Positions 7,691-15,325 of a stretch of 18,867 nt of DNA are shown here, in pieces. The notes beneath the pieces are model-generated. The model was not told where the DNA came from. It did no database searches and worked only from the letters and a program-made list of their open reading frames with translations. How positions within the stretch are numbered: the first letter of the stretch is position 1; each line of letters begins with the position of its first letter. Position numbers and translations under genes: made by a program. The stretch covers positions 1 to 18,867 of the forward strand of contig CALISP010000194.1 in the NCBI GenBank assembly GCA_938041705.1. The letters run 5' to 3'. The DNA is from an uncultured Cocleimonas sp. GTDB lineage: Bacteria > Pseudomonadota > Gammaproteobacteria > Thiotrichales > Thiotrichaceae.

Positions 7691-7706
7691 CTAGATTGTA
7701 ATCTAG
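7691..7706. promoter_or_regulatory. Small perfect inverted repeat downstream of tmm
   Basis: CTAGATT-GT-AATCTAG is a 7-bp perfect inverted repeat that starts eight bases after the tmm stop codon. It stands directly before a larger inverted repeat. It could be a 3' stabilising hairpin or a protein site. Confidence 0.4.
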
Positions 7707-7708
7707 CC

Positions 7709-7743
7709 AATGAGAGCTAAACTAATATAGTTTAGCTCTCATT
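7709..7743. promoter_or_regulatory. Perfect 16-bp inverted repeat between tmm and the kinase gene
   Basis: AATGAGAGCTAAACTA, a 3-base ATA loop, and the exact reverse complement form a strong hairpin in RNA. On the plus strand it is followed by ATTAAAAAAC, so there is no T-run and it is not a textbook terminator for tmm. It ends 15 bases before the kinase ATG, where no ribosome site is visible. It may be an operator, a 3'-end stabiliser or a translation-control hairpin. Confidence 0.6.
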
Positions 7744-7758
7744 AAAAAACTGCAGCAT

Positions 7759-9432
7759 ATGAAGTACGAACCCTCACCTCATGATTCAAATATACGTCCT
7801 AGTTTGGATGAGAGTGAATTAGAAGGTACTGATGTAAAAAATAGTACTTTAATAAAAAGTACTTTAGAGACAAATATCTCAAAGAACACTTCCATAAAGA
7901 ACAACGCAGCTCCTCTGCTCGGATCCCTCTTAAAAAACCTCCCTGGAATGGCATACCGCTGTCTCAATTGTAAAGATTGGCCCATGGAATTTGTCAGTGA
8001 AGGGTGTTTTGCATTGTGTGGCTATACGCGCAGTGATATTGAAGAACAGAGCGTTTTATGGGGTAAATGTTTTACAGTTCCTGAAGATATCCAACGTGTG
8101 GAAAATGCCATTGTAAGTGCGGTGAATAAAGGCGAACCCTTCGAAGTAGAATATCGTATTACCACCCGTAACAATGAAGAGAAATGGGTCTGGGAAAGAG
8201 GTAGAGCGGTTGATTTTCGCGATGGAAATCATGTGCTTGAAGGTTTTATCACCGACATAACAGATCGAAAATTAGCAGAAAATGCATTAATGCATGAAGA
8301 AGCCTTTGCTAAGGCCGTTGTTGATACTGTTGTCGAGGCCGTCATTACTATTGATGACTCTGGCAAAATTGACACCATTAATAGCGTAACCCAAGAAATG
8401 TTTGGCTATACATTAACCGAAGTTAAGGACAAAAATATTCGTATATTGATGGCTAACCCTAGTAATGAAGAATATGACTTATACATGTCACGACATCTTC
8501 ATGGTGAAGAAGCAAACACAGCTAGTGAGAGAGAAGATAATTGTAGGCGTAAAGATGGTTCTATTTTTCCTGTTCATTTATCCGTTAGAGAAGTCATAAG
8601 CGAAACTTCTCAACCTTCACAAAACCCTCAAGAGGTACGGAAGTTTGTAGGTTTGATTAGAGATTTAACAGCGCGTCGCTCTGCAGAACAAGAAGCTAGA
8701 GAACAAAGAGAACAACTCGCGCATGTGGATCGTCTCAATATTCTGGGTGAAATGGCGATAAGCATTGCCCATGAAATAAACCAGCCATTGACTGCTATTT
8801 CGATGTACGCGCAATCAGGAATACGGTTTATAGATAGTGAATCATCAAAAATTGATCGCGTACATGACGCTTTAAACAAAATCAGTATTCAGGCGCGCCG
8901 AGCTGGAGCAGTTATAGAACACATACAACAGCTTACTAAACAGCAAAACAGTCGCCATGAAGAAATCGATTGTAATCATTTAATTCGTGAGGTGCATAAA
9001 CTTGCAGAAGTTGAAGCTAACCTTCGTAATATGGAGATTGTTCTAGATTTAGTACCAGATTCCATATCAGCTTTAAAGCCCATAAACTGTGACCCAATTC
9101 AAATTCAACAAGTCATCTTAAATTTACTTAGAAACGGAATGGAATCTATGCAAAGTAATGATTTTGACAATGGAAATGAAATTACCCTTCGAACACTTCA
9201 TGACGACAAAGGAGTAAAAATATCTATCATCGATACGGGTGTTGGAATCAGCAAAGATTTTGCAGAAAGACTATTTATGCCATTTTCCTCAACTAAAGAT
9301 AGTGGCATGGGTATGGGATTATCTATCAGTAGCTCAATAGTTAAAGCGCATCATGACAAACTAGATTTTATGCACAACGATACAACTGGAGTTACCTTCT
9401 TTTTCACATTGCCTTATACCGAAAGTACCTGA
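7759..9432 (+). CDS. PAS-PAS sensor histidine kinase, FixL-like
   Basis: This 557-residue kinase has no membrane segment, so it should be cytosolic. The order is a polar low-complexity N-terminus (1-50), PAS1 (about 52-172), PAS2 (about 180-307), a HisKA dimerisation helix with phosphoacceptor His338 in IAHEINQPL, and a HATPase domain with N-box NLLRNGMES (455-463), G1 DTGVGIS (492-498) and G2 GMGMGL (516-521). PAS2 aligns with the FixL heme PAS (RILM, then E-x-D-x-Y-x-x-R), but the FixL heme His position is Tyr239, so FixL-type heme binding is doubtful. It lies one base before its response regulator. There is no Shine-Dalgarno before the ATG, and a strong inverted repeat sits just upstream. 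Its position after tmm suggests, but does not prove, a link to methylamine metabolism. Confidence 0.9.
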   Translation: MKYEPSPHDSNIRPSLDESELEGTDVKNSTLIKSTLETNISKNTSIKNNAAPLLGSLLKNLPGMAYRCLNCKDWPMEFVSEGCFALCGYTRSDIEEQSVLWGKCFTVPEDIQRVENAIVSAVNKGEPFEVEYRITTRNNEEKWVWERGRAVDFRDGNHVLEGFITDITDRKLAENALMHEEAFAKAVVDTVVEAVITIDDSGKIDTINSVTQEMFGYTLTEVKDKNIRILMANPSNEEYDLYMSRHLHGEEANTASEREDNCRRKDGSIFPVHLSVREVISETSQPSQNPQEVRKFVGLIRDLTARRSAEQEAREQREQLAHVDRLNILGEMAISIAHEINQPLTAISMYAQSGIRFIDSESSKIDRVHDALNKISIQARRAGAVIEHIQQLTKQQNSRHEEIDCNHLIREVHKLAEVEANLRNMEIVLDLVPDSISALKPINCDPIQIQQVILNLLRNGMESMQSNDFDNGNEITLRTLHDDKGVKISIIDTGVGISKDFAERLFMPFSSTKDSGMGMGLSISSSIVKAHHDKLDFMHNDTTGVTFFFTLPYTEST

Positions 9433-9433
9433 T

Positions 9434-10066
9434 ATGAATAGATCTGACATTGGAGTTGATTTAGATAAAGAACAGATCGCATATATTGTTGACGATGACG
9501 AAGCTGTTAGGGATTCAATGAGTATGTTGCTAGAAACAATAGACTTACCTCACCAATGCTTCTCATCTGCTAATGAGTTTTTTGAGTATTACGATGGTTC
9601 TCAAAAAGGGTGTCTTATCTTAGATATAAGCATGCCGGGTATGAGCGGCCTCGAACTCCAAGAAAAACTGAAAGAATCTAACTCCCTGTTACCGATTATA
9701 TTCATTACAGGACATGGTGATATTCCCATGGCCGTAGAAGCCATGCGCCGTGGAGCTCTAGATTTTATGCGCAAGCCATTCCAAGAAGATGATCTTATTA
9801 AACGTATTCAACAAGCATTTGATTCTGAAGCTAATACCAGAAGCGCAAGAGACATAAAGCAACTTATGTTAGATAAACTCGCACTTCTTACCTCGCGTGA
9901 GAAACAAGTATTTGACCTTGTCACAGAAGGCCAAGCAAATAAAAGCATTGCTTATGATTTGGATATTAGCGAACGTACTGTTGAAGTACATCGTTCGCAA
10001 GCGATGAAAAAACTTGAGGCGAGAACCCTCGCTCAACTCGTCCGAATTAAAATATACTCAGAATAG
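9434..10066 (+). CDS. FixJ/NarL-type response regulator with LuxR HTH
   Basis: This 210-residue protein has a receiver domain (about 14-130) with acidic pocket Asp20-Asp22, phosphoacceptor Asp64 in LILDISMPG, Thr92 in ITGHGD and Lys114 in RKPF. A LuxR-type helix-turn-helix follows (about 147-207), with LTSREKQVF and ISERTVEVHRSQAMKKL. The FITGHGDIPMAVEAMRRGALDFMRKPF stretch is typical of the FixJ/TtrR/DctR group. It is expected to bind DNA as a dimer after phosphorylation by the kinase encoded one base upstream. No target is known; the inverted repeat in front of tmm is one candidate. Nothing is missing from the catalytic set. Confidence 0.93.
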   Translation: MNRSDIGVDLDKEQIAYIVDDDEAVRDSMSMLLETIDLPHQCFSSANEFFEYYDGSQKGCLILDISMPGMSGLELQEKLKESNSLLPIIFITGHGDIPMAVEAMRRGALDFMRKPFQEDDLIKRIQQAFDSEANTRSARDIKQLMLDKLALLTSREKQVFDLVTEGQANKSIAYDLDISERTVEVHRSQAMKKLEARTLAQLVRIKIYSE

Positions 10067-10097
10067 CCTCAGTACCTTTCCTTTCTGACACTCATTA

Positions 10098-10128
10098 AGT
10101 TTAAGAGCATCTTAATTAATCTTAAACT
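10098..10128 (+). terminator. Weak hairpin after the response regulator gene
   Basis: Nine-base arms AGTTTAAGA and TCTTAAACT enclose a 13-base loop, 31 bp past the response regulator stop. There is no T-run after it, so it could be a rho-dependent 3' end or a stabilising hairpin rather than an intrinsic terminator. Confidence 0.3.
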
Positions 10129-10138
10129 ACTGTGATTT

Positions 10139-10175
10139 AAAGACACCCCCCTACTTTTAATGATATTAGGTTTTT
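10139..10175 (+). repeat. Dispersed intergenic repeat, copy 5
   Basis: The core is GACACCCCCCTACTTTT, followed after a longer spacer by a TTTTT at 10171-10175. It starts 73 bp after the response regulator stop and lies 180 bp before the 30-codon open frame and 350 bp before the xpaC-like gene. Confidence 0.8.
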
Positions 10176-10318
10176 GCTATTAAAAAAATCTAAATAGAAT
10201 TTAAGAGAAAATAGTATCTTATTGAACTATCTCAACACCTTATCACTTGATAAACTAAATTTTAACCCAATTTATACTACGATAAAGTTTACTGTTAACA
10301 AATGAGCTATAATTAGAT

Positions 10319-10411
10319 ATGCCCTATATTATCCAAAAAATCATCGGTTTTATTTTGCTATCTGCAACAGTTGGCTTAGTATCTTTACAAGCCTTGATCC
10401 ATGTTTTTTAA
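10319..10411 (+). CDS. Possible 30-residue membrane microprotein
   Basis: An ATG frame encodes MPYIIQKIIGFILLSATVG followed by LVSLQALIHVF and TAA. The result is a short basic N-terminus and a single hydrophobic helix, as in small inner-membrane proteins. There is no clear Shine-Dalgarno, and I do not recognise the sequence. A 30-codon frame could arise by chance in AT-rich DNA. Its 180-bp distance from repeat copy 5 matches the repeat-to-gene spacing seen elsewhere, which mildly supports it. Confidence 0.3.
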   Translation: MPYIIQKIIGFILLSATVGLVSLQALIHVF

Positions 10412-10488
10412 AACGCTTTAACTTAATTTATGCTTATTTAATAACATTTTTTATAAGCAATTTTTAGACTATTTATAAAAGAGTTATA

Positions 10489-11334
10489 ATGTCAAAAGCT
10501 ACTCGATACGATCCAGAAAACAAGATAATTAATACGGTAAGAACTGGTTTCAAAGGATTACTCCTATTTGTTATGCCAATGCCTGTTTTGTTTGCGGCAG
10601 TAGTTCATTTGCTTAAAGGTAATATAACGCTAAGTATTATTTCGGGTTTATTGTTTGCAGGTTTTATGATTGCTGCAATTGTGGCACGACATGGTTTCAA
10701 ACTCGAAAGTAAATTCAAACAACGAAAATTCTCTAAAGCTCCCGGAATGCCTTTTAAATCTGTAGCGGCTATTATTCTCGCCAGCACTACAGGTCTCACA
10801 GCTTTTTTATTAACTAATTATGGCTTGATTGAAAGCGTATTATTTGGTGGTGTTACGTTAATCGCTTTTTATATAGCTTATGGTGTAGATCCGCGCCAAG
10901 ATAAATCAGATGACATCTCATTGGGTGTTAGTGCTGAAGAGGTTTATGAAGCACTAGAAGAAGCTGAACTTAAAATTGCCAATATTGAGGCTTCACGAAA
11001 AAGTATTCGAAACATAGAATTTAATCGTCATCTAAAACTCATCGTGACAAAAGCTCGTGGAATTCTCACTTTGATTGAAGAAGATCCAAAAGATTTATCC
11101 CGTGCACGTAAATTTCTAAAAGTATATTTAGATGGCACTGCTCGCGTAACTGAAAGTTATGCTAATACACAAAACAAATCTGCATCTACAGCTGCTTTAG
11201 ATCAGAACTTTTCTGAAGTGCTAGAATCTATAGAAACTACTTTTGATGAACAACACAGAAAACTGTTAGAAAATGATCAGTTTGATTTGGATGTGAAAAT
11301 TGAAGTGTTAAAAGCGCAATTAAAAGGAATCTAA
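10489..11334 (+). CDS. xpaC: XpaC-like (5-bromo-4-chloroindolyl phosphate hydrolysis family) membrane protein
   Basis: This 281-residue protein has four predicted membrane helices (about 22-42, 46-66, 90-109, 113-132), then an amphipathic, charged helical cytoplasmic part to the end. The tail includes a VYEALEEAELKIANIE coiled-coil-like segment and a region with RARKFLKVYLDGT, as in the XpaC family. The family is named after a B. subtilis phenotype on an indolyl phosphate substrate; no enzyme activity is proven. XpaC genes are commonly paired with TelA, and telA is the next gene here (110 bp downstream). A weak AAAGAG precedes the ATG. Family assignment rests on architecture, the tail motif and context. 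Confidence 0.7.
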   Translation: MSKATRYDPENKIINTVRTGFKGLLLFVMPMPVLFAAVVHLLKGNITLSIISGLLFAGFMIAAIVARHGFKLESKFKQRKFSKAPGMPFKSVAAIILASTTGLTAFLLTNYGLIESVLFGGVTLIAFYIAYGVDPRQDKSDDISLGVSAEEVYEALEEAELKIANIEASRKSIRNIEFNRHLKLIVTKARGILTLIEEDPKDLSRARKFLKVYLDGTARVTESYANTQNKSASTAALDQNFSEVLESIETTFDEQHRKLLENDQFDLDVKIEVLKAQLKGI

Positions 11335-11444
11335 TATAAAGACTTTAGAAACACTTTTAAAACTGAACGTAACTTACTCTACAAAACACTTAACAATATA
11401 TTTACCAAACATATATTTATAAACACTTGAAAAGGAATATCTCA

Positions 11445-12626
11445 ATGTCTGAAACCACCACTCAAATAGCAAATGATGTAGAAATTCTTCCTGGTACTGA
11501 AGTAATGGAATACAAAGCGATTTCTAATGAAATCATGCTTTATAAAGATGCTAATTCAAATGATAAAAAGACCATTGAAAGCCTAATCAAGCAAATAGAC
11601 CTTGGTGACAGCAACAGTATTATGGCTTTTGGTAGCGATGCTCAAGAAGAGATGAGTACTATTTCAGAGAGTATGTTGGAAGGTGTTCGTAATAAAGACT
11701 TGGGAGCAGCAGGCGCTCCACTCAATGACATGATAGCGACTATTCGTGGTTTTGATATCGATGAATTGAATCCAAATAAGAAATTAGGATTCTTCGCGCG
11801 GTTATTTGGTAAAGCAAAACCTGTTTCTATTTTCCTAAGTAAATACGATGATGTTCGTAAGCAAATCAACAACATCACCGATAAGATGGAAGTACAAAAA
11901 ACGCAGTTACTAACTGATATTATTTCATTAGATAAACTCTATGATGCTAATTTGGATTTCTTCCATAAACTTGAATTATATATTGCTGCGGGTGATGAGA
12001 AACTCAGCCAACTCGATGCTACAGAAATTCCTGTACTAGAAAAAATAGCAGCAAAAGAAACAGATAATATGATGCATGCTCAAGCAGTTCGTGATTTACG
12101 CGGAGTCCGTGATGATCTAGAACGTCGCGTGCATGACTTAAGATTAACTCGCCAAGTAGCTATGCAGAGTTTACCGAGCATTCGTCTAGTGCAAGAAAAC
12201 GACAAAATGCTAATTAATAAAGTTAATTCAACGTTAATAAATACCGTACCGTTATGGAAAAACCAACTCGCTCAAGCAGTGACAATTTTCCGAATGAGCG
12301 ATACTGCGGATACAGTGAAAAAAGCAACCGATCTGACTAATGATTTACTTGAGAGTAACGCTGACAATCTTCGTACGGCAAATGCCGAAGTACGGACACA
12401 AATGGAACGCGGCATATTTGATGTTGAATCAGTCCGAAAAGCCAATACTCAGTTAATCGAAACTATCAACGATAGTTTACGCATAGCAGAAGAAGGCAAA
12501 GCAAAACGTGCTGATGCTGCTAAAGAATTAGTATCAATGGAAAGTGAATTACGCGAAGCATTAATTTCTGCAAAAGCACGATCTGAAGGCGCTGCTAGCA
12601 CAGCAACAAAGGCACTTGAAGGTTAA
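11445..12626 (+). CDS. telA: Toxic anion resistance protein TelA family
   Basis: This 393-residue, nearly all-helical, highly charged cytoplasmic protein is the usual size for TelA/KlaA. The diagnostic stretch LDKLYDANLDFFHKLELYIA followed by AGDEKL is present near the middle, preceded by the GFFARLFGKAK segment. Members are linked to resistance to tellurite and to cell-envelope-active agents; the mechanism is unsettled. ATG 11445 was chosen because AAAGGAA lies about eight bases upstream; the in-frame TTG at 11427 would overlap that site and adds nothing conserved. It lies between the XpaC-like and SPFH genes, all on one strand with 83-110 bp gaps, which suggests one functional module. Confidence 0.9.
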   Translation: MSETTTQIANDVEILPGTEVMEYKAISNEIMLYKDANSNDKKTIESLIKQIDLGDSNSIMAFGSDAQEEMSTISESMLEGVRNKDLGAAGAPLNDMIATIRGFDIDELNPNKKLGFFARLFGKAKPVSIFLSKYDDVRKQINNITDKMEVQKTQLLTDIISLDKLYDANLDFFHKLELYIAAGDEKLSQLDATEIPVLEKIAAKETDNMMHAQAVRDLRGVRDDLERRVHDLRLTRQVAMQSLPSIRLVQENDKMLINKVNSTLINTVPLWKNQLAQAVTIFRMSDTADTVKKATDLTNDLLESNADNLRTANAEVRTQMERGIFDVESVRKANTQLIETINDSLRIAEEGKAKRADAAKELVSMESELREALISAKARSEGAASTATKALEG

Positions 12627-12709
12627 GGCTAAAACTCTCAGTAGATAAATTTACTATTGTTGCAAGTACAGCAACCAATATTAATTAGAATGAATTAAAG
12701 GAAATCAGT

Positions 12710-13837
12710 ATGGGACTTTGGGATAAATTATTTGGCGAATTTGTTGATGTAATAGAATGGACAGATTCGAGCGTCGATACTATGGTGTATCGATTTCAAC
12801 GCTACGGCAATGAAATCAAATTTGGCGCTAAACTCACAGTACGTGAATCACAAATAGCTGTGTTTGTAAGTGAAGGCGAAATTGCTGATATTTTAGGCCC
12901 AGGTTTATACGAGCTTGAAACTAAAAACCTCCCTATTCTGTCTACCTTACAACATTGGTATCACGGTTTTGAGAGTCCATTCAAAGCAGAAGTGTATTTC
13001 TTTAATACACGTCAGTTTGTTGATCTGAAATGGGGTACAAAAAACCCTATCATGATGCGCGACAAAGAATTCAGCATGGTACGTTTACGTACCTTTGGAA
13101 CTTACAACATCCGTATTGATGATCCTGCAAAATTTATTCGCGAAATTGTGGGCACTGATGGCCACTTTACGATTGATGAAATTAGTAATCAGTTACGTAA
13201 TCTTATTGTTACGCGCTATACAGATATCTTAGGTAGTTCAGATATTCCAGTATTAGACCTAGCAGGAAACCAAGGCCAATTAGGCGAATTGCTGACACAA
13301 CGAATTGCTCCAGAATTCAAAGATTACGGCTTAGAACTTACTCAAATTCTTGTTGAAAATATTTCATTACCTCCTGCTGTTGAAGAAGCATTAGATAAGC
13401 GAACTAGCATGGGTATGATTGGTGACTTGAATAAATATATTCAGTTCGGTGCAGCAGAATCTATGCAACTACCTAATAGTGGCGGCGGAGCAGGAAGTGC
13501 AATTGAAATGGGTCTAGGCTTTGCTATGGCTAATAAAATGACAAATGATATGAGCTCATCACAACCGCAAAACAATAGCCCAACGGTTGTCGCTATGTCT
13601 CCTGCAGCAACGCCGCCACCTTTACCAGATACAAATTGGCATGTAGCGATTGACCGTAAAAGTATGGGACCTTATGACTTAAGTACTCTGCAAGAGCTTG
13701 CTAGTAATCGCCAAATTTCACCTGGCACATTAGCTTGGATTGATGGTATGAGTACTTGGGAAGCAATTGAGAGTATAGAGTCACTAAACGGTTTGTTTGA
13801 AGATGAACAAGGTACACCACCGCGTTTACCAAACTGA
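12710..13837 (+). CDS. SPFH-domain protein with C-terminal GYF_2 domain (YdjI-like)
   Basis: This 375-residue protein begins with an SPFH/band-7 domain of the 'virion core protein' type (about 10-235: LTVRESQIAVFVSEGEIADI, GPGLYEL, then a FGTYNIRIDDP strand). A Gly-rich patch (257-275), a Ser/Gln/Pro linker (282-308) and a GYF_2 domain follow (about 309-355: WHVAIDRKSMGPYD, then LAWIDGMSTWEAI). There is no membrane helix, so membrane binding would be through the SPFH part or partners. B. subtilis YdjI is of this SPFH type and works with a zinc-ribbon protein, and a zinc-ribbon gene follows here. The GYF_2 domain probably binds Pro-rich peptides. AAAGGAAA precedes the ATG. Repeat copy 6 follows the stop. 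Confidence 0.88.
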   Translation: MGLWDKLFGEFVDVIEWTDSSVDTMVYRFQRYGNEIKFGAKLTVRESQIAVFVSEGEIADILGPGLYELETKNLPILSTLQHWYHGFESPFKAEVYFFNTRQFVDLKWGTKNPIMMRDKEFSMVRLRTFGTYNIRIDDPAKFIREIVGTDGHFTIDEISNQLRNLIVTRYTDILGSSDIPVLDLAGNQGQLGELLTQRIAPEFKDYGLELTQILVENISLPPAVEEALDKRTSMGMIGDLNKYIQFGAAESMQLPNSGGGAGSAIEMGLGFAMANKMTNDMSSSQPQNNSPTVVAMSPAATPPPLPDTNWHVAIDRKSMGPYDLSTLQELASNRQISPGTLAWIDGMSTWEAIESIESLNGLFEDEQGTPPRLPN

Positions 13838-13862
13838 TATACAACGGATATTAAGAACTAAA

Positions 13863-13893
13863 AAAGACACCCCCCCACTTTTAAGGGATATTT
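13863..13893 (+). repeat. Dispersed intergenic repeat, copy 6
   Basis: The core is GACACCCCCCCACTTTT, followed by AAGGGATATTT and preceded by an A-run. It begins 26 bp after the SPFH stop and 141 bp before the zinc-ribbon gene start, splitting an otherwise continuous gene group. Confidence 0.8.
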
Positions 13894-14003
13894 GCGTTAT
13901 TGTTGTTTTAAAATGTAAATAAAACTAATGTAAAAGCTCAATTTTTTGCCTTATAAGTGGGGCTTAAGCTATCACCTTCGAAGATAATTAAAACTAGATA
14001 TCA

Positions 14004-15275
14004 GTGAATACCCCTATCGACAAAGCTCAGGATTATGATTGGTTATTTACACCACTCACCCCTGCAGAGAAAAAAGATATTGAAGATGATCATGTCATTT
14101 CTCAAGCTCATTTTCCTTGTAAAAACTGTGGCTCTGACTTAATTTATTCACCCAGTTCTCAAGACTTGGTTTGTCGTTCTTGTGCGCATCATTATCCTGT
14201 CGATACACAATATGAGCCGATTAAAGAGTATGACTTCGACGAGGCCCTAAAAGAACTAGGCAGACTCAAACATAAAGATGAAGACGGCGTCATTGATGAC
14301 GAACAAGTCGAAGCTATTCAATGCCCTTCATGCGGCGCTGAGTTCAGCTTTAAGCCTTATGAACACGCGGGTGAATGTCCTTATTGCGAGACTCCAGTAA
14401 TTGCCAGCACTAACAATGCACGCTTTATTGAACCACGTTCTCTACTCCCTTTTAAGTTTGAAAAAAAACAAGCGATTGAGATATTCGATAAGTGGATGAG
14501 TAGTCGCTGGTTTGCACCCTCTTCTTTAAAAAAACACAGTAGTCGTGAAGAAAAACTTGTTGGTATATTTTTGCCTTATTGGACATACGATAGTCAAACA
14601 TTTAACCAATATCGCGGACAACGTGGCACTACTTATTATGATCGACAAGTTTACTCCACGGTAGTCAATGGCAAACGCGTTCAACGCACGCGAACTGTAC
14701 CAAGAATTCGCTGGTCACCTGTTGCTGGGCGTGTTGATCTTCATTTTGATGACGTTTTAATTGGCGCTAGTAAAACCCTACCTCGCACTATTATCAATCA
14801 CCTACAACCTTGGGATTTAGAACAGCTTGTTCCTTATTCTGAAGAATACATCAGTGGTTTTCGTAGTGAGCTATATCAAGTAACGGTAGACCAAGGCTTT
14901 CTGCAAGCCGAAAACATCATGGAACACAAAATCAATCAATCAATTCGTTATGATATTGGTGGTGACCATCAACGTATATCAGCTGTAAATACGCAACATG
15001 ACGACACCACTTTTAAACATGTGTTACTACCAGTTTGGTCTGCAGCTTTTGATTATCGTGGTAAAACATACCGCTATGTTATTAATGGCAGAAATGGCAC
15101 GATTCAAGGCGAACGCCCTTATAGTTATATAAAGATTGGTTTAGCCGTCTTAACCGCAATCATTACAGCCGTTGCCCTTGTTTATATTATGGAGAGCAAC
15201 GGCGTATTTGAGAATATAAATATGAATAGTGGCAGTTTCAATAACTCTAACTTTCAATTTGAATTTAAGTTTTAA
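14004..15275 (+). CDS. Double zinc-ribbon, C-terminally membrane-anchored protein (YdjG-like)
   Basis: This 423-residue protein has two CxxC...CxxC zinc ribbons near the N-terminus: Cys39/42/57/60 and Cys107/110/125/128. A beta-rich middle domain follows, with FLPYWTYDSQTFNQYRGQRG and a late VLLPVWSAAFDYRGKTYRYV-like repeat of the same idea. One membrane helix lies at about 376-396 and a short Asn/Ser/Phe-rich tail ends the protein. This plan matches primosomal-protein-like zinc-ribbon membrane proteins such as B. subtilis YdjG, which partners an SPFH protein. Here the SPFH gene is immediately upstream. The start is GTG 14004 with no good ribosome site, so translation may be weak or the start slightly wrong. 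The tail outside the helix would be periplasmic if the ribbons are cytoplasmic. Confidence 0.75.
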   Translation: MNTPIDKAQDYDWLFTPLTPAEKKDIEDDHVISQAHFPCKNCGSDLIYSPSSQDLVCRSCAHHYPVDTQYEPIKEYDFDEALKELGRLKHKDEDGVIDDEQVEAIQCPSCGAEFSFKPYEHAGECPYCETPVIASTNNARFIEPRSLLPFKFEKKQAIEIFDKWMSSRWFAPSSLKKHSSREEKLVGIFLPYWTYDSQTFNQYRGQRGTTYYDRQVYSTVVNGKRVQRTRTVPRIRWSPVAGRVDLHFDDVLIGASKTLPRTIINHLQPWDLEQLVPYSEEYISGFRSELYQVTVDQGFLQAENIMEHKINQSIRYDIGGDHQRISAVNTQHDDTTFKHVLLPVWSAAFDYRGKTYRYVINGRNGTIQGERPYSYIKIGLAVLTAIITAVALVYIMESNGVFENINMNSGSFNNSNFQFEFKF

Positions 15276-15325
15276 AGCTAAAAAACCCTGAGCCTTATCG
15301 ACTTATCTCTCTAAGATGAAACAAG

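Larger units (their letters stand above)
10067..10488. other. 422-bp gap between the response regulator and xpaC-like genes
   Basis: This AT-rich gap holds several listed items: an inverted repeat AGTTTAAGA / TCTTAAACT (10098-10106 and 10120-10128) around a TTAATTAA core, repeat copy 5, and a 30-codon open frame at 10319. A weak hairpin TGCTTAT / ATAAGCA (10431-10459) lies just before the xpaC-like gene. I see no further gene, tRNA or mobile element. Confidence 0.5.

Noticed and set aside
7804..7905. Pentapeptide-like pattern in the kinase N-terminus (STLIK, STLE, TNISK, NTSIK)
   Set aside because: Only about five units with a register break, and polar low-complexity sequence explains it.
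10431..10465. Hairpin TGCTTAT / ATAAGCA followed by ATTTTT just before the xpaC-like gene as an attenuator
   Set aside because: The stem is 7 bp, AT-rich and has a 15-base loop; this can occur by chance in such AT-rich DNA.
838..13893. The six repeats as a CRISPR array
   Set aside because: They are hundreds to thousands of bases apart, separated by genes, with no regular spacers.
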